From: Sipunculus nudus
Taxonomy: Eukaryota > Annelida > Sipuncula > Golfingiida > Sipunculidae
Direction: 5' to 3'
Length of the DNA stretch: 64,000 nucleotides
Assembly (NCBI GenBank): GCA_026874595.1
Contig: CM049308.1
Location: 46,321,327-46,385,326, forward strand
Positions within the stretch are counted from its first letter, which is position 1. Each line of letters starts with the position of its first letter. The notes beneath the pieces were generated by a model. It had not been told where the DNA came from. It saw only the letters and a program-made list of their open reading frames with translations, and searched no databases. The position numbers and the translations under genes are program-made. Positions 33,232 through 46,405 of this stretch are shown here, piece by piece.

Positions 33232-34130
33232 ATTTTATGAAGTTATTCATAATACCAGACAGTGTTACAATCATGGATATTCAGCACTCTGTGGCTATAT
33301 AAAGACAACTGTACGTGGATTATAAATTATTGGTATCCCTACTCAACTTATTTCAATACTTTGCCATCAGTGAGATATATCTGTATTTTAATTTTGCATT
33401 CAGTATGCATCTGTAATAATTTTACATATATTCCTGATTTCTTTTTCATAAAAAGTCAGCTGAAAAGCATTTTGTATTGGGAAAATAAATTAGGGACCAC
33501 TTTTGTGTACAGATGGCAGCACTTGGTTTACCATTGGCAGATTGCCAGTGCCTTGATGTTGGCCATTAGCCAAGATGATGTCAGCTCTATAAATAGTTTT
33601 GGCACAGTGCCAGGATTGGAAGAAGTGCAGCCAGGTATAGGTCAAGAGTTCACTGAGTGCAGTAGCTGCATTCTATTTATAGATTTGGAAGACTGCTCAC
33701 TGCATCATATTTGGCACCAAAGTTCAGCCTGAATCTGTTTATAGCTTTGGCAGACTGCCAACTGTGTCAGATTATGCAATAGGTCAAGAATTCATTCAGT
33801 GCAGCCAGGTACAGGTCAAAAGTTCACTCAGTCCAGTAGCTTGAGACAGCAATTTGTCACAGGTCACTTGGGGGCAACTGCCTTACTCACCTAAGCCTTG
33901 TCAGCCCAGTGCATCAAACTATGAGGAAGTTAGATGTATTGGACTGATATTTTGACCTGTCTTTGATGGTATTCTTATTTACAAGACAGGTGGTGCCACC
34001 TACATTGACTTTTGCAGTGTATGTGCCTGCTTATTTCTAAGGAGGGGTTTGACATATCAGTCTGACATTGGGCATATTTATATATCTCTTGTTGTATATA
34101 AGACTGATGGGACCAGCTACAATCATTGTA
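33232..34130. other. Low-copy-looking intronic segment with internal repetition
   Basis: A 156-codon open frame (33262-33732, +) covers part of it. The phrases AGGTCAAGAGTTCACTGAGT and GGCAGACTGCCAACTG recur in variants at about 33515-33850, suggesting a diverged tandem repeat. No protein family is recognised. Confidence 0.35.
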
Positions 34131-35590
34131 TCCGCCAAAACAGAGTTTTGCGGAAACTATGTTTTCAGTCGGATGCTGACGCTGCCGCCATAGCCGCAAA
34201 GGTTTCCAGAGAACTCCTCCATAACCACTAGGCAGAATTTTAAAAAATTCGAAATTATGATCGGTCACATGTGAACTGCTGCGCCCTCATTTTTGGTTGA
34301 CCTCTGACCTTTCCTCTCTGCGAAGCGTCCATTTGTGCGTTTGTTTCCACACATAAACCCACATATCTCGGGAACCGTTTTATCGATAAGGCTAAGGATT
34401 TTGCACAAATAGAGCCCTTAGAAAGCTTTATAACATACACTAAAAATAGTGGCGCCACCTGCAACCATTTTTGCACAGCGTCCATCTGTTCATCTGCCTT
34501 GGGAGGAAAACACTCATATCTCTGCATTGTTTGGACTTATCCATCTGAAATTCTTGTGTATACATCCTGGTCAGCTTTCTTGATTTTATGACAGGTGGCG
34601 CCACCTACATTCACGTTTAAGCTGCAGACATCCAAGCTCATATCTCGGGAACCGTTTGACCATTTGGGCCAAAATTTTGCATGTGTATAGATCTCCCATA
34701 GCTCTTTATTTGCACAAAACTGGTAGAGCCACCTGCAACCATTTTGGCACAGCGTCCATCTGTTCATCTGCCTTGGGATAAAATCACTCATTTCTCGCCA
34801 GTGGTTTGACTTAACCACCTGATATTTAGCAGGTTTATACATCCTTGACACCTTTCTTGATCTGATGACAGGTGGTGCCACCTAAATTCAAATTTATGCT
34901 GCAGACATCCAAGCTCATATCTCGGGAACTGTTTGACCAGTTGGGCCAAAATTTTGCATGTGTATAGATCTCCCACAGCTCTTTATCATATGCAAATCTG
35001 GTGGCGCCACCTGCAACCATTTTTGCACAGCCTCCATCTGTCCATCTGCCTTGGGATAAAATAACTCATATCTCAGCTGGGTTTGACTTATCCTCCTGAA
35101 ATTTTGCAGGTTTATACATTCTTGACAGCTTTCTTGTTTTATGAAAGGTGGCACCACCTACTTTCAAATTTACGCTGCAGACATTCAAGCTCATATCTCA
35201 GGAACCATTTGACTGATATTGCAAAAATTTTGCATGTTTATAGATAACACATAGCTCTTGATCATATGCAAAACTTGTGGGGCCACCTGCAATTATTTTT
35301 GCACAGCATCTGTCTGTTTGTTTGCTGTAGGATCAAATCACTCATATCTCGGCAGTGGTTTGACATATCTGCCTAAAATTTTGCAGGTTATACATCATGG
35401 ATAGCTTTCTGGATTTTGTGGCAGGTGGGGCCACCTACATTTATGTATACGCTGCAGACATTCAGGCTTATATCTCAGGACTGGTTTGACATAACCCCCT
35501 GAAATTTTGCATGTGTATAGATCTCACATAGCTCTTAATCATACACAAAATTGGTGGTGCCACCTGCCACCATATTTGCACAGCGTCTGT
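34131..35590 (+). mobile_element. Helitron H1, 3'-truncated copy
   Basis: The 5' end TCCGCCAAAACAGAGTTTTG follows A at 34130. DR1 TGACCTCTGACCT is at 34298-34310. Several units of about 300 bp carry CTCATATCTCGGGAACCG and the palindrome (34594, 35000, plus decayed forms at 34449, 34871, 35148 and 35559). The CTAG end is absent. The sequence breaks off after cagcgtctgttt. Confidence 0.75.
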
Positions 35591-36500
35591 TTAGTGTTTA
35601 GTACTTGCATTGTTCATATATATGTTATACATGTTCTTGAAAAGTAATGGTCCAGCATTGAAGCATTATACCTGGTGTAATCTTGTTGCACAGGTTCACA
35701 TTAGGCCTGTAGGCCTTGTTTAAAGTTTACACATTTTTTCTCTATTTTTGAGATATGTAAATACAGACTAAATCTTGGCCTGTTGGTTAATCTGTTTGAT
35801 GCTTCAGGTGAATGGGTATATACTACCATTCAGATGTTAAAATTTCCTTTTCAAATCTCTTCCCAGTCAGCTGAGCGTCATGACCCATGGGTCACTTTTT
35901 TTAATATAAATAATAGCCATAAAACCAGGTACTTATATTAATTATTTAAATTTGTGAATTTTGAAAATTCTTGATTTTCAAAAACTTTGTTCGGCTGAAA
36001 CTGAATAAATACCAGACATGGTGCGAATACTTTGCAAATGTATTTGAATACCAATATGAATACCATTGCAAATACTTTCAAAATGTATTCATGAATGCAT
36101 GAATATATTCTGTAATATTATTTTAATAATCATTTCAGTTATATTCTATTAAAAAATCATATGATTCTCTTATTATTTTTAATAAAAATTATATTTGGCA
36201 TAAATTTGTTATTAAATTTTAATAAATAGTTAAACTCTTATATTATATGTTCTGCTTATAAGTTATATGGCCAAGTCAAAATCTGTGTGACAATAGTACT
36301 CCATTTGTTAATAAAATAAATGAAATCAATCCTCTTCCCTGTCTCCAATGGTACTATCAAAATCATACATAAGCTAAACAACAACAACTCATAATACAGC
36401 TTATACTTATTACCACACAAAACCAGCATGTGCCTCATTTCTAAATCATATTTTTTTATCATATATAACAGCTGAGCGCCGTGAACCATAGGTCCCTTGT
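35591..36500 (+). mobile_element. Element termini stacked in a B 3' module
   Basis: A short terminus TTAGGCCTGTAGGCCTTGTTT is at about 35702-35722. An A-type 3' segment ends GTCAGCTGAGCGTCATGACC, CATGGGTCACTTTTTTT near 35900. Then B 3' module sequence resumes (AATATAAATAATAGCCATAA) to its terminus at 36467-36500. Confidence 0.6.
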
Positions 36501-36813
36501 CTTTGTTTTAGAGCTGATTATACAAAAATAAAGAAAATATATACAAAGGTTCAGAGATGTCGTAACTCCCATCTGTATCACCCCCCCCCCCCCCTTACGG
36601 CATTTACTGTCAAGTCCTTCTACCTGTGGACTGGGAACTTTATTGGAGAAAAATCTCCTTGGAAACCCAAAATTAGGTCTCTATATCCCATATCCTCCAA
36701 GCTAAGCTCCAGTTGAATGGGGATACTACCTACAAAATTTGGCATTCAGATGATAAAATCTGTTTTGTGAATGTCTTCTTAGTTAGCTGAGCGTCATGAC
36801 CCATGGGTCACTT
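36501..36813 (+). mobile_element. A-type 3' fragment
   Basis: A poly-C run (36582-36594) is followed by A-core phrases (CTCCTTGGAAACCCAAAATT) and the terminus TTAGCTGAGCGTCATGACCC, ATGGGTCACTTGT at 36782-36813. Confidence 0.6.
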
Positions 36814-37105
36814 GTATTTAGGGAGTAGCCCACAATCAACAATCACAAAAAGTGCACATGTTCAGTGCGCTTTTCTGCTTGTTGATTTCAAGTGTGATTT
36901 CAGCATACATGAAAAACCTACCTACTGGTATGTGAAAATGGTTTACTGGTACATGTGAGCTTACAGGTAGGCATCCCATCCCTTGCAGCCCAGTTTATGA
37001 TTCAATTGTGTGTACTGGAGGTATCACCTATCTGTTCATAATAAACTTTGTTGGCAGCTGTGACATCTTTACAGAGTTGACAATAAATGTGTTGCTTTGT
37101 TGCAG

Positions 37106-37196
37106 GGGATGATTTTGGTGTCATTCAGCAAGAAATATTAATGATGAAGGACTGCAAGCATCGCAACATAGTTGCATATTTAGGAAGCTACCTCAG
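37106..37196 (+). CDS. MAP4K3/5-like kinase, coding exon 3
   Basis: A 91-bp exon that completes the split Gly codon and encodes DDFGVIQQEILMMKDCKH followed by RNIVAYLGSYL and two bases of an Arg codon. It holds the helix-C Glu of QQE (about residue 57) that pairs with the catalytic Lys 41 from exon 2, and beta-strands 4-5 of the N-lobe. The acceptor is gtttgttgcag ending at 37105 and the donor is gtatac at 37197, phase 2. The next expected segment (in relatives beginning near RDKLWICMEF, then the HRDIKGAN catalytic loop) was looked for through 64000 and not seen, so intron 3 probably exceeds 26.8 kb. A Helitron-type 5' end begins 93 bp after the exon. Confidence 0.92.
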
Positions 37197-37289
37197 GTAT
37201 ACTTTGTTCCTTTTGGATTTTGGCTTAAATTTATGGCAATTTTGTAAAACATTTCATGTACATGTGTTATTTGGATTTCATTCATTTTA

Positions 37290-37440
37290 TCTGCCAAAAC
37301 AGAGTTGTGTGGAAACAATGTGTTCACACAGGTTCTGCCGTTGCTGCAGCCCAGCTGCGTGCATTTCCAGAGAACTCCACTGAGACCCTTTGACAAATCT
37401 TTCCGATACGAGGCATATATTTTGCACCTATAAACCAAAA
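37290..37440 (+). mobile_element. Helitron H1 5'-end fragment
   Basis: TCTGCCAAAACAGAGTTGTG then GGAAACAATG, preceded by A. It starts 93 bp after kinase exon 3 and loses similarity by about 37440. Confidence 0.55.
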
Positions 37441-38768
37441 CATGATTTTGAGCACCCAGACAGTCAGATGTGGCACAACTTGTATCTATTAGGCATAGAA
37501 CCTTCTAACATAAAATTCAGGGAGGTCCCAGGCAAATGTTCTTGGAAACCTGAAAGTAGGTGATGGTGATCTAAATTCTGTGACCTATGGGCCGAAAAAT
37601 ACTTTTGAGCACCCAGACAGGTAGAAGGGGCACATATAGATCTATTAGGCCTAGAATCTTCCATCATGGTGACCTGTATTCTGCAACCTACAGGAAAAAT
37701 ATGTCATATGAGCACCAAGATTGTCAGATAGGCACAAATCATGTCTGTTAAGTCCAAAATCTTCTAACACAGAAGCCAGGGAGGTTCTGGCCACATCTCT
37801 TAGGAAACCTGAAATTAGGTCAAAGTGACCTGTTTTTGCAACCTAGGCAGAAAAAAATTATTTTGAGCACCAGACAGATGGAGCACAAATTGTATCCATT
37901 AAGACTAGAACATTCAGGGATGTCCCAGGCAAATGTCCTTGGAAACATAAAAATTAAGTAACTGTTACCTATATTCTGCAACCTGCATGGAAAAAGGTGT
38001 CATATGAATACCCTGAATGTCAGATGGGCACAAAGTGTTTTATTAGGCCAAGAATTTTCTAAAGCAACATCTGGGGAGGTTATAGGCAAATCTCTTTGGA
38101 AACCAGATTATGTTATGGTGCACAGGCTATATTCCAGGCGCTCTGAGCAAAAAAAATATGAATTTGAGCATCCAGACAGACAAGGTTCAAATTGTATCTA
38201 TTTTCCTTTGAACCTTGTATTGAAAAGTCTAGGGAGGTCTTTTGCAAATCTTCTTTAACTCCTGAAATAAGTTAACTTAATTCTTATAATACATGTCAAA
38301 TACAGTCATATAGGGCACAAACTGTATCCTTAAGCCCTAAAATCTCCCAACACAATATCCAGGGAGATTTTGGCAAATCCCACTGGAAACCTGCATTTGA
38401 CAGGCAAAAAACATGATTTGACTACCTTTAACATCAGATGGGTACAAATTGTATGGCCTAGGTTTGGCAAATCTCCTTTGAAATTTAAAATTAGGTCATG
38501 ATGACCTATTTTTTGCAAGCTTCTGGCCAGGAGCATGATTTTGAGCAGTCAGACAGGGCAGAAATTGTACTCATTAACACTAGACTCTTCTAAAATGACA
38601 TCAGGGTAGTCCTTGGCAATTCTCCTTGGAAACCTGATACTGGGTCATGGTGAACTATATTCTGTGAGCAGTGGACTAGAAACATGAATTTTAGCATCCA
38701 GAGAGACAGGGTACAAGGTCACATTTTACAAGGTGGTCCATAAAGTGTTACATGGGCCAAAACTACCA
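37440..38768 (+). repeat. F tandem array, ~160-bp units
   Basis: About eight diverged units with TTTTGAGCACCCAGACAG, GGCACAAATTGTATC, TAGAATCTTCTAAC and CCTTGGAAACCTG. Starts fall near 37449, 37608, 37711, 37867 and 38168. The units resemble the short (165-bp) form of the A unit and lack the GGTGGCGCCACC half. Confidence 0.7.
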
Positions 38769-41351
38769 TTTTTAGCTCAGCTGACTATACGTCATCTAAG
38801 CTATAGTCCTGGTCCTTTGTCCGCCGGCTGTCCGTCCGTTAAACTGGCATGTTTTGAAATCGTGAGACCTAGGAATAAAAAATTTGGCATAATGTTAGAT
38901 GTCCCCAAGATCTCCTACCAAGCCGAAAACTGGGTCTTTGCGACTTCGTTCCTTGAGAAATTAAGGAAAAACCTCAATTTTTTATTAAAAACTTATTTTC
39001 ACACTTCAGGACTGCCTAATATCAAAACCACTCATCTGTTTTTCCTCATATTTCCTATAAATAATCCTCTATATAATTCCTATGTACATACCAGAAATTA
39101 GGTCTGTATTATATAATTTTAAAAAGTTATGGGCCCAAACATAATGTATTTTGTAAATAATCAGGAAAGAAATTTTATCACTTAACACAAAACTTGTTAA
39201 AGCTAAGCACTTTTTTTCCAGTAATATTACTTTTATAAATCAAAATTAAATTGTATACCCAAAATTAGATCAAAATCTTTTAAATTTTTTAAAATATTAG
39301 CAAAAATAAAAAATTGGTACCTTAAATTTTGCCCAACTTTGACCATGGCACGTTTTTTTGCTGTAACTGCTGTGGATTTAATTTTCACAGCATGTTTTTG
39401 TTAGCATTTCAACTGTTAACACCAAAAATTTGAAACCAGTTGATCAAAAACTGTAGATTTTATTCAAGTTTTCAAGCACCATGTCACATATTGCTAGTGT
39501 TATGCAGTTTGCTAGAGCTCAGCTCCCGAGCTTCAGCTCTAAGTTCCTTAAATTTGGCATACAGTTAGATTTCTCCAAAATCCCCTACCATGCCAAGAAT
39601 TTGGTCACTAGGACTTAATTCCTTCGAGATATCAATGAAAAACTTCATTTTTCCATTAAAAACTCATTGTTACACTTTAAGACTGCCTAATATCAAAACC
39701 ACTGATCTGACTTTGATCATATATAATATACATATTTTTCTATACATTTGCTATGCACATGCCAGAAATGATGTCAGTATTGTGTATTTTTTTAAGTTAT
39801 GGGCCCAAACATAATGCACTTTGTAAAAAATCAAGAAATATATTTACTCCCTTAACAAGGGCATTGCTGAAGCTAGAGATTTTATTGTCAGGGATGTAAC
39901 ATTATTTAATCAAGATTCAATTGAATACCCAAAATTAGTTCTGAATTTTTCAAATTTTTTAAGTTATTAGTATAAATATAAAATTAGTACCTTAAATTTT
40001 GCCCAACTGTGACCATGGCACGTTTGTTTCCTGAGAGCACTGTTGATATAATTTTCATATCATGCTCACATAAGGATTTCAGCTTTTAATTTAGAAAGCT
40101 GAAAGAAATTGGCCAAATATTGTAGCTTTTATTAATGTTTTTTATGAGACCCTGTCAGACTTTGGCTCTCTCCAGCCCCTGTTGAGTCACCTGTATGTTG
40201 ACCTTGTTGACCTTTCATCAAATTATGCACGCTTGAGGCGAGAATCCAGGCAGCTTATGGCCAGCCACAGTTGATCCAGGTGTCCAACCCAACTCATCTA
40301 GTAGTTTTAACCAACAACATAACAATAAACAATAAATTAATAAATTTTTCTTGGTTTTTAATAACAAATTAAAGAAAAATAGAAAAGGAATTTTTTAGTT
40401 TATAATAACAGGAAATTAACTTGCAGTTACTGATGATATAAGAATCTTGTATCGATGGGTAGAATGTCACATATTCCAAATAACACCATGCAGTCACCTA
40501 TGGCATTTTTCAGTTCATTTTTAATGATAAAGAAGTAAATCATATTATTCATTACTAATCATTAGGGATTATATGAAGGAAATTAATGATAGACACAGAT
40601 GCAGTTGATAATATAAATCTAGATTCCTACTGTGTCTAGTGTGTACATTGATGTGAAATTAGTCCAAAATGAATTTTTTACAGTTATTTTTTAATATAAA
40701 TAAAAGCCATAAAACCAGGTACTTATGATCATTATTTAAATGTGTGAATTTTGTATATTCTGGATTCTCAAAATCATTGTTTGGTGAAAACTGAATAAAT
40801 ACCAGACATGGTGCAAATACTTTGTAATTGTATTTAAATACGAATATGATTATGTACTCCATTATAAAATTTCTTGCATAAAGAATGGGAATTCAGGTAA
40901 AAATGAAAGTATATGAATACTCGTGCAAATACTTTCAAAATGTATTCATGAATGCATTCATGAATATATTCTTTAATATTATTTTAATAATCATATCAGT
41001 TATATTTCATTTTAAAAAATCATATGATTCTCTTATTATTTTTAATAAAAATTATATTTGGGACAATATTTGTAATTTTTTTAATAAATAGTTAAACTCT
41101 TATATTATATGTTCTGCTTATAAGTTATATGGCCAAGTCAAAATCTGTGTGACAATAGCACTCCATTTATTAATAAAATAAATGAAATCAATCCTCTTCC
41201 CTGTCTCCAAAGATACTATCAAAATCATACATACAACTCATAATACAGCTTATATTTATTACCACACAAAACCAGCATGTGCCTCATTTCTAAAAAATAT
41301 TTTTTTATCATATATAACAGCTGAGCGTCGTGACCCATAGGTCCCTTGTTT
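38769..41351 (+). mobile_element. B-family element, complete ends
   Basis: The 5' end is TTTAGCTCAGCTGACTATAC with a short GTCCGCCGGCTGTCCGTCC tract. Two diverged core units and the 3' module follow. The 3' end is AACAGCTGAGCGTCGTGACC, CATAGGTCCCTTGTTT (41317-41351). Length 2.6 kb. It is highly similar to 56652-60560 and to 30725-33231. Confidence 0.8.
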
Positions 41352-44300
41352 AAAATATTAATAAAAATAAAAAATTGGTACCTTAAATTTTGCCCAACTT
41401 TGACCATGGCACATTTTTTTCCTGTAAGTACTGTGGATTTAATTTTCACAGCATGTTTTTGTTAGCTTTTCAACTGTTAACTCCAAAAATTTGAAACCAG
41501 TTGATCAAAAACTGTAGATTTTATTCAAGTTTTCAAGCACCATGTAACATATTGTTTACATCAAGCTAGTGGCATGCAGTTTGCAAGTGCTCAGCTCCCC
41601 AGCTTCAGCTCTAATTTCCTTAAATTTGGCATACAGTTAGATGTCTCCAAAATCCCCTACCATGCCAAGAATTTGATCACTAGGACTTAATTCCTTTGAG
41701 ATATTAATGAAAAAACCATTAAAAACCCATTGTTACACTTCAAGATTGCCTAACATCAAAACCACTGATCTGATTTTGATCATATATAATATACATATTT
41801 TTCTATACATTCCCTATGCATATACCAGAAATGATGTCAGTATTGTTTTAATTTTATTGGCCCAAACATAATGCACTTTTTAAAAAATCAAGATATATAT
41901 TTACTCCCTTAACAAGAGGATTGCTGAAGCTAGAGATTTTTTGTCAGGGATATAACATTATTTAATCAAGATTCAATTGAATACCAAACATTAGTTCTGA
42001 TTTTTTCAAATTTTATTAGTTATTAGTATAAATATAAAATTAGTACCTTAAATTTTGCCCAACTTTGACAATGGCACGTTTGTTACCTGAGAGCACTGTT
42101 GATATAATTTTCATATCATGCACACATAAGGATTTCATCTTTGTAGTTTAGAAAGCTGAAAGAAATTGGCCAAATATTGTAGCTTATATTAATGTTTTCA
42201 TGAGACCATGTCAGACCCAGGGTCAATCCAGCCACTCTTCAGTCACCTGTATGTTGACCTTGTTGACCTTTCATCAGATTATGCACGCTTTAGGGTGGGG
42301 TACACTTGGGCAGCCAGGCAGCTAATGCCCAGCCACAGTTGATCCAGGTGTCCAACCCAACTCATCTAGATAATAAACAATAAATTAATAATTCTTATTG
42401 GTTTTTAGCTCAGCTGACTTTCAGTCATGCTGAGCTATAGCGATCACTCTTTGTCCGTCGTCCGTCTGTCTGTCTGTCTGTCCGTCTGTCCGTTAACCTG
42501 GCACAAATCGTAACCGCTGGACTTAGAATCTTGTAACTTTACATTCTGAGAGGTCAATGAAAAATCTCCTTGGAAACCAGAAATTAGGTCTCTGTTACCC
42601 ATATCCTTCGAGCTATTGGGCCCCAAAGTACCCCCCAGAATAGTCAAAATTTTCATACAAAAACTTTAATATCACATTAACTACATGACTGATGGTCATG
42701 ATTTTTGGCATACATATTTATCATGAGATGTTTCATCAGTTCCTGCAGATTGGTGGCGCCACCTGTATTTTTAGATTTTTTACGAATTTTTTTCTCTATT
42801 TTTGTGACCTTTAAAAATGTGAACAACTGTTAACAGGGCACAAATCGTAAAGACTGGACCTAGAATCTTCATTTTTGACACAGTGAGAGACCTATGAAAA
42901 TTCTCCATGGAAACCAGAAATTAGGTCTCTGTTACCCAAATCCTTTGAGCTATGGGGCCCCAAAGTACCCCCCAGAATAGTGAAAAATTTCATACAAAAA
43001 CTTCAATATCTCATCAACTACATCACTGATGGTCATGATTTTTGGCATACATATTGATCATGAGATGTTTCATCAGTTTCTGCAGACTGGTGGCGCCACC
43101 TGTATTTTTCGATTCTTTACAAATTGTTTTCTCTGTTTTTGAGGTCTTTAAAAATGTGGACATCTGTTAACAGGGCACAAATCGTTAAGACTGGACCTAG
43201 AATCTTCATACTTCACACAGTGAGAGACCTATGAAAAGTCTCCATGGAAACCTGAAATAAGGTCTCCGTTACCCATATCATTTGAGCTGTGGGGCTCCCA
43301 ATTACCCCGCAGAATAATGGAAAATTTTATTTAAAAAAACTGCAACATCTCAATAACTACAATACAGATGGTCATGAATTTTGGCATACATATTGATCAT
43401 GAGATGTTCCATCATTTCCTGCAGACTGGTGGCGCCACCTGTATTTTTTCAAATTTTTACAATTTTTTTTTCTCTATTTATGAGACTTTTAAGGATGTAG
43501 TTATCTGTCAACAAGGTACAAATTGTAATGACTTGACCTAGAATCTTTATTCTTGACACACAGGGAGACCCATGAAAAGTCTCCAAGGACACCTGAAATT
43601 AGGTCTCTGTTACCCATATCCTTAGAGCTATGGCACTCCAAAGTACAGCTCGGAATAATGGAACATTTGATACATAAGCTGAAGTATCTGAACAACTAAT
43701 GCAGAGATCACCATAATTGTTTGCATGGATATTGATCATGGAGTGTTTCATCAGTTTTTAGCTCAGCTGACTGTAAGTCATCTGAGCTATAGCGATCACT
43801 CTTTGTCCATTGTCCGTCCATCGTGCCGTCCGTCTGTCCGTCCGTCTGTCCGTCTAACCGTTAACCTGGCACAAATCGTAACTGCTGGAATTTTTTTCTC
43901 TATTTTTGAGACCTTTAAAAATGTGGACATCTGTTAACAGGGCACAAATCATAAAGACTGGACCTAGAATCTTCATTCCTGACATTCTGAGAGACCTATG
44001 AAAAGTCTCCATGGAAACTAGAAATTAGGTCTCTATTACCCATATCCTTCAAGCTATGGGGCCCCAAAGTACTCCCAAGAATAATGAAAAATTTCATACA
44101 AAAACTTCAATATTGCATTAACTACATCACTGATGGTCATGATTTTTGGCATACATATTAATCATGCGATGTTTCATCAGTTTCTGCAGACTGGTGGCGC
44201 AACCTATATTTTTCGATTTTTTACAAATTTTTTTCTCTATTTTTGAGACCTTTAAAAATGTGGACATCTGTTAACAGGGCACAAATCGTTAAGACTGGAT

Positions 44301-46405
44301 CTAGAAGCTTTATTTTTCATTTTTGACATTGGGGGAGGCCCATGAAAAGTCTCCTTGGAAACCTGGAATTAGGTCTCTGTTACCCAGATTCTTCAAGCTA
44401 TGGGGCTCTGAAGTACCCCCGCTGAATAATGAAAATTTGATACAAAAACTGAAATATCTGAACAACTAATGCATTGATAACCATGGTTCTTTGCATGGAT
44501 ATTGATCATGGAGTGTTTCATAGGTTTCTGCAGACTGGTGGCGCCACCTGTATTTTTCGATTCTTTACAAATTTTTTTCACTATTTTTGAGACCTTTCAA
44601 GATATGAACATCTGTTAACAGGGCACAAATCATAACAACTGGACCTAGAATCTTCATTCTTGACACACTGGGAGACCCATGAAAAGTCTCCATGGAAACC
44701 TGAAATTAGGTCTCTGTTACCCATATCCTTCATGCTGTAGGGCCCCAAAGTACCCCCCAGAATAGTCAAAAATTTCATACAAAGAGATCATGAGATGTTT
44801 CATCAGTTTCTGCAGACTCCCTAGAAACCTGGAATTAGGTCTCTGTTACCTATATTCTTCAAGCTATGGGGCTTGTTACACATTTTTACAATTTTTTTTC
44901 TCTATTTTTAAGTTATGTGTCAACAGGGTACAAATTGTAACAACTGGACCTAGAATCTTCATTCTTGTCATGCAAAGAGGCCAGTGAGAGTGTCTTTGGA
45001 AATCTGAAATTAGGTCTCTGTTACCCATATCCTTCACGCTCTAGGACTACAAAGTATCCCTCAGAATAATGGAAAATTTGATTCAAAAGCTGAAGTATCT
45101 GAACAATTAATGCAGAAATCACTATGATTCTTTGCATGGATGTTGACCATTAAGTGTTTTTATTAGTTTCTGCAGACTGGTGGAACCACCTGTATTTTTT
45201 TTAAAGTTTGCGCATTTTTTCCCATATTTTGAGATATATAAATTCAGATACAATCTTGGCTTATTCTTTAATCTGTTTGATGCTTCAGTTGAATGGGTAT
45301 CTACTACCATTCAGATGTTAAAATTTCCTTTTGCAAATCTCTTCCCAGTCAGCTGAGCGTCATGACCCATCCATTTGTTAATAACAAATTAAGGAAAAAT
45401 TAATAGAAAAGGATTTTGTTAGTTGATGAGTAACAGAAAATTAACTTGCAGTTACTGATAATGTAAGAATCTTGTATGGATGGATAGAATGTCAGTGTCA
45501 ATGTTATTCCAAAAAACACCATGCAGTCACCTATGGTATTTTTCAGTTCAATTTTAATGATAACAAAATAAACCATATTATTCATTACTAATCATTAGGG
45601 ATCATATGAAGGAAATTAATGATAGACAAAGATGCAGTTGATAATATTAATCTAGATTGATTCCTACTGTGTCTAGAGTGTAGATTGATGTGAAAGTAGT
45701 CCAAAGTGAATATATTACATTTAATTTTTTTAATATAAATAAAAGCCATAAAACCAGGTACTTATGATCATTATTTAAATTTGTGAATTTTGTATATTCT
45801 GGATTCTCAACATCATTGTTTGGCTAAAACTACTAGACATGGTGCGAATGCTTTGCAAATGTATTTGAATACGAATATGAATATGTAATGCATATGTACT
45901 GCAAAATTTTATTGCATAAGAATTGGAATTCAGGTAAAAATGAAAGTATTTGAATACCAGTGCAGATACTTTCAAAATGTTTTCATGAATGCATTCATAA
46001 ATATATTCTATAATATTATTTTAATAATCATTTCAGTTATATTTTATTTTAAAAAATCATATGATTTGCTTATTATTTTGTTTTAAATAAAAATTATATT
46101 GGCACAATATTTGTTATTAAATTTTAAGAAATAGTTAAACTCTTTTATTATATAAGCTGCTTATAAGTTATATGGCCAAGTCAAAATCTGTGTGACAGTA
46201 GCACTCCAATTGTTAATAAAATAAATGAAATCAGTCCTCTTCCCTGTCTCCAAAGATACTATCAAAATCATACATAAGCTAAACACCAACAACTCATAAT
46301 AAAGCTTATATTTATAACCACACAAAACCAGCATGTGCCTCATTCCCAAATCATATTTTTTATCATATGTAACAGCTGAGCACCGTGACCCATGGGTCCC
46401 TTGTT
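41352..46405 (+). mobile_element. B-family element, 5'-truncated, split by an A element
   Basis: Starts inside the core (AAAATATTAATAAAAATAAA) directly after the previous terminus. It is split at ttattggttttt | aataacaaatt by the A element 42404-45379, then finishes with its 3' module and terminus CAGCTGAGCACCGTGACCCA, TGGGTCCCTTGTTTT (46371-46405). Intact B copies read straight across the split (for example at 32215-32235). Confidence 0.75.
42404..45379 (+). mobile_element. A-family element inserted in the B element
   Basis: The 5' end is TAGCTCAGCTGACTTTCAGTC with a GTCTGTCTGTCTGTCC tract. There are about eight core units, with palindromes at 42752, 43089, 43428 and 44537 and decayed versions at 44192 and 45178. 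An additional internal 5' end lies at 43757. The 3' end is GTCAGCTGAGCGTCATGACC near 45348-45367, with the final palindrome half lost. Confidence 0.75.

Larger units (their letters stand above)
15894..37105 (+). other. Intron 2 of the kinase gene
   Basis: Runs from donor gtaagt to acceptor ttgcag, 21.2 kb, phase 1. It is composed almost wholly of nested Helentron-like and Helitron elements, with a small amount of unassigned AT-rich DNA. Confidence 0.85.

Noticed and set aside
33262-33732. 156-codon plus-strand frame
   Set aside because: Overlaps an internally repetitive segment, has no recognisable domain and no splice or promoter context. Kept only as a repeat observation.
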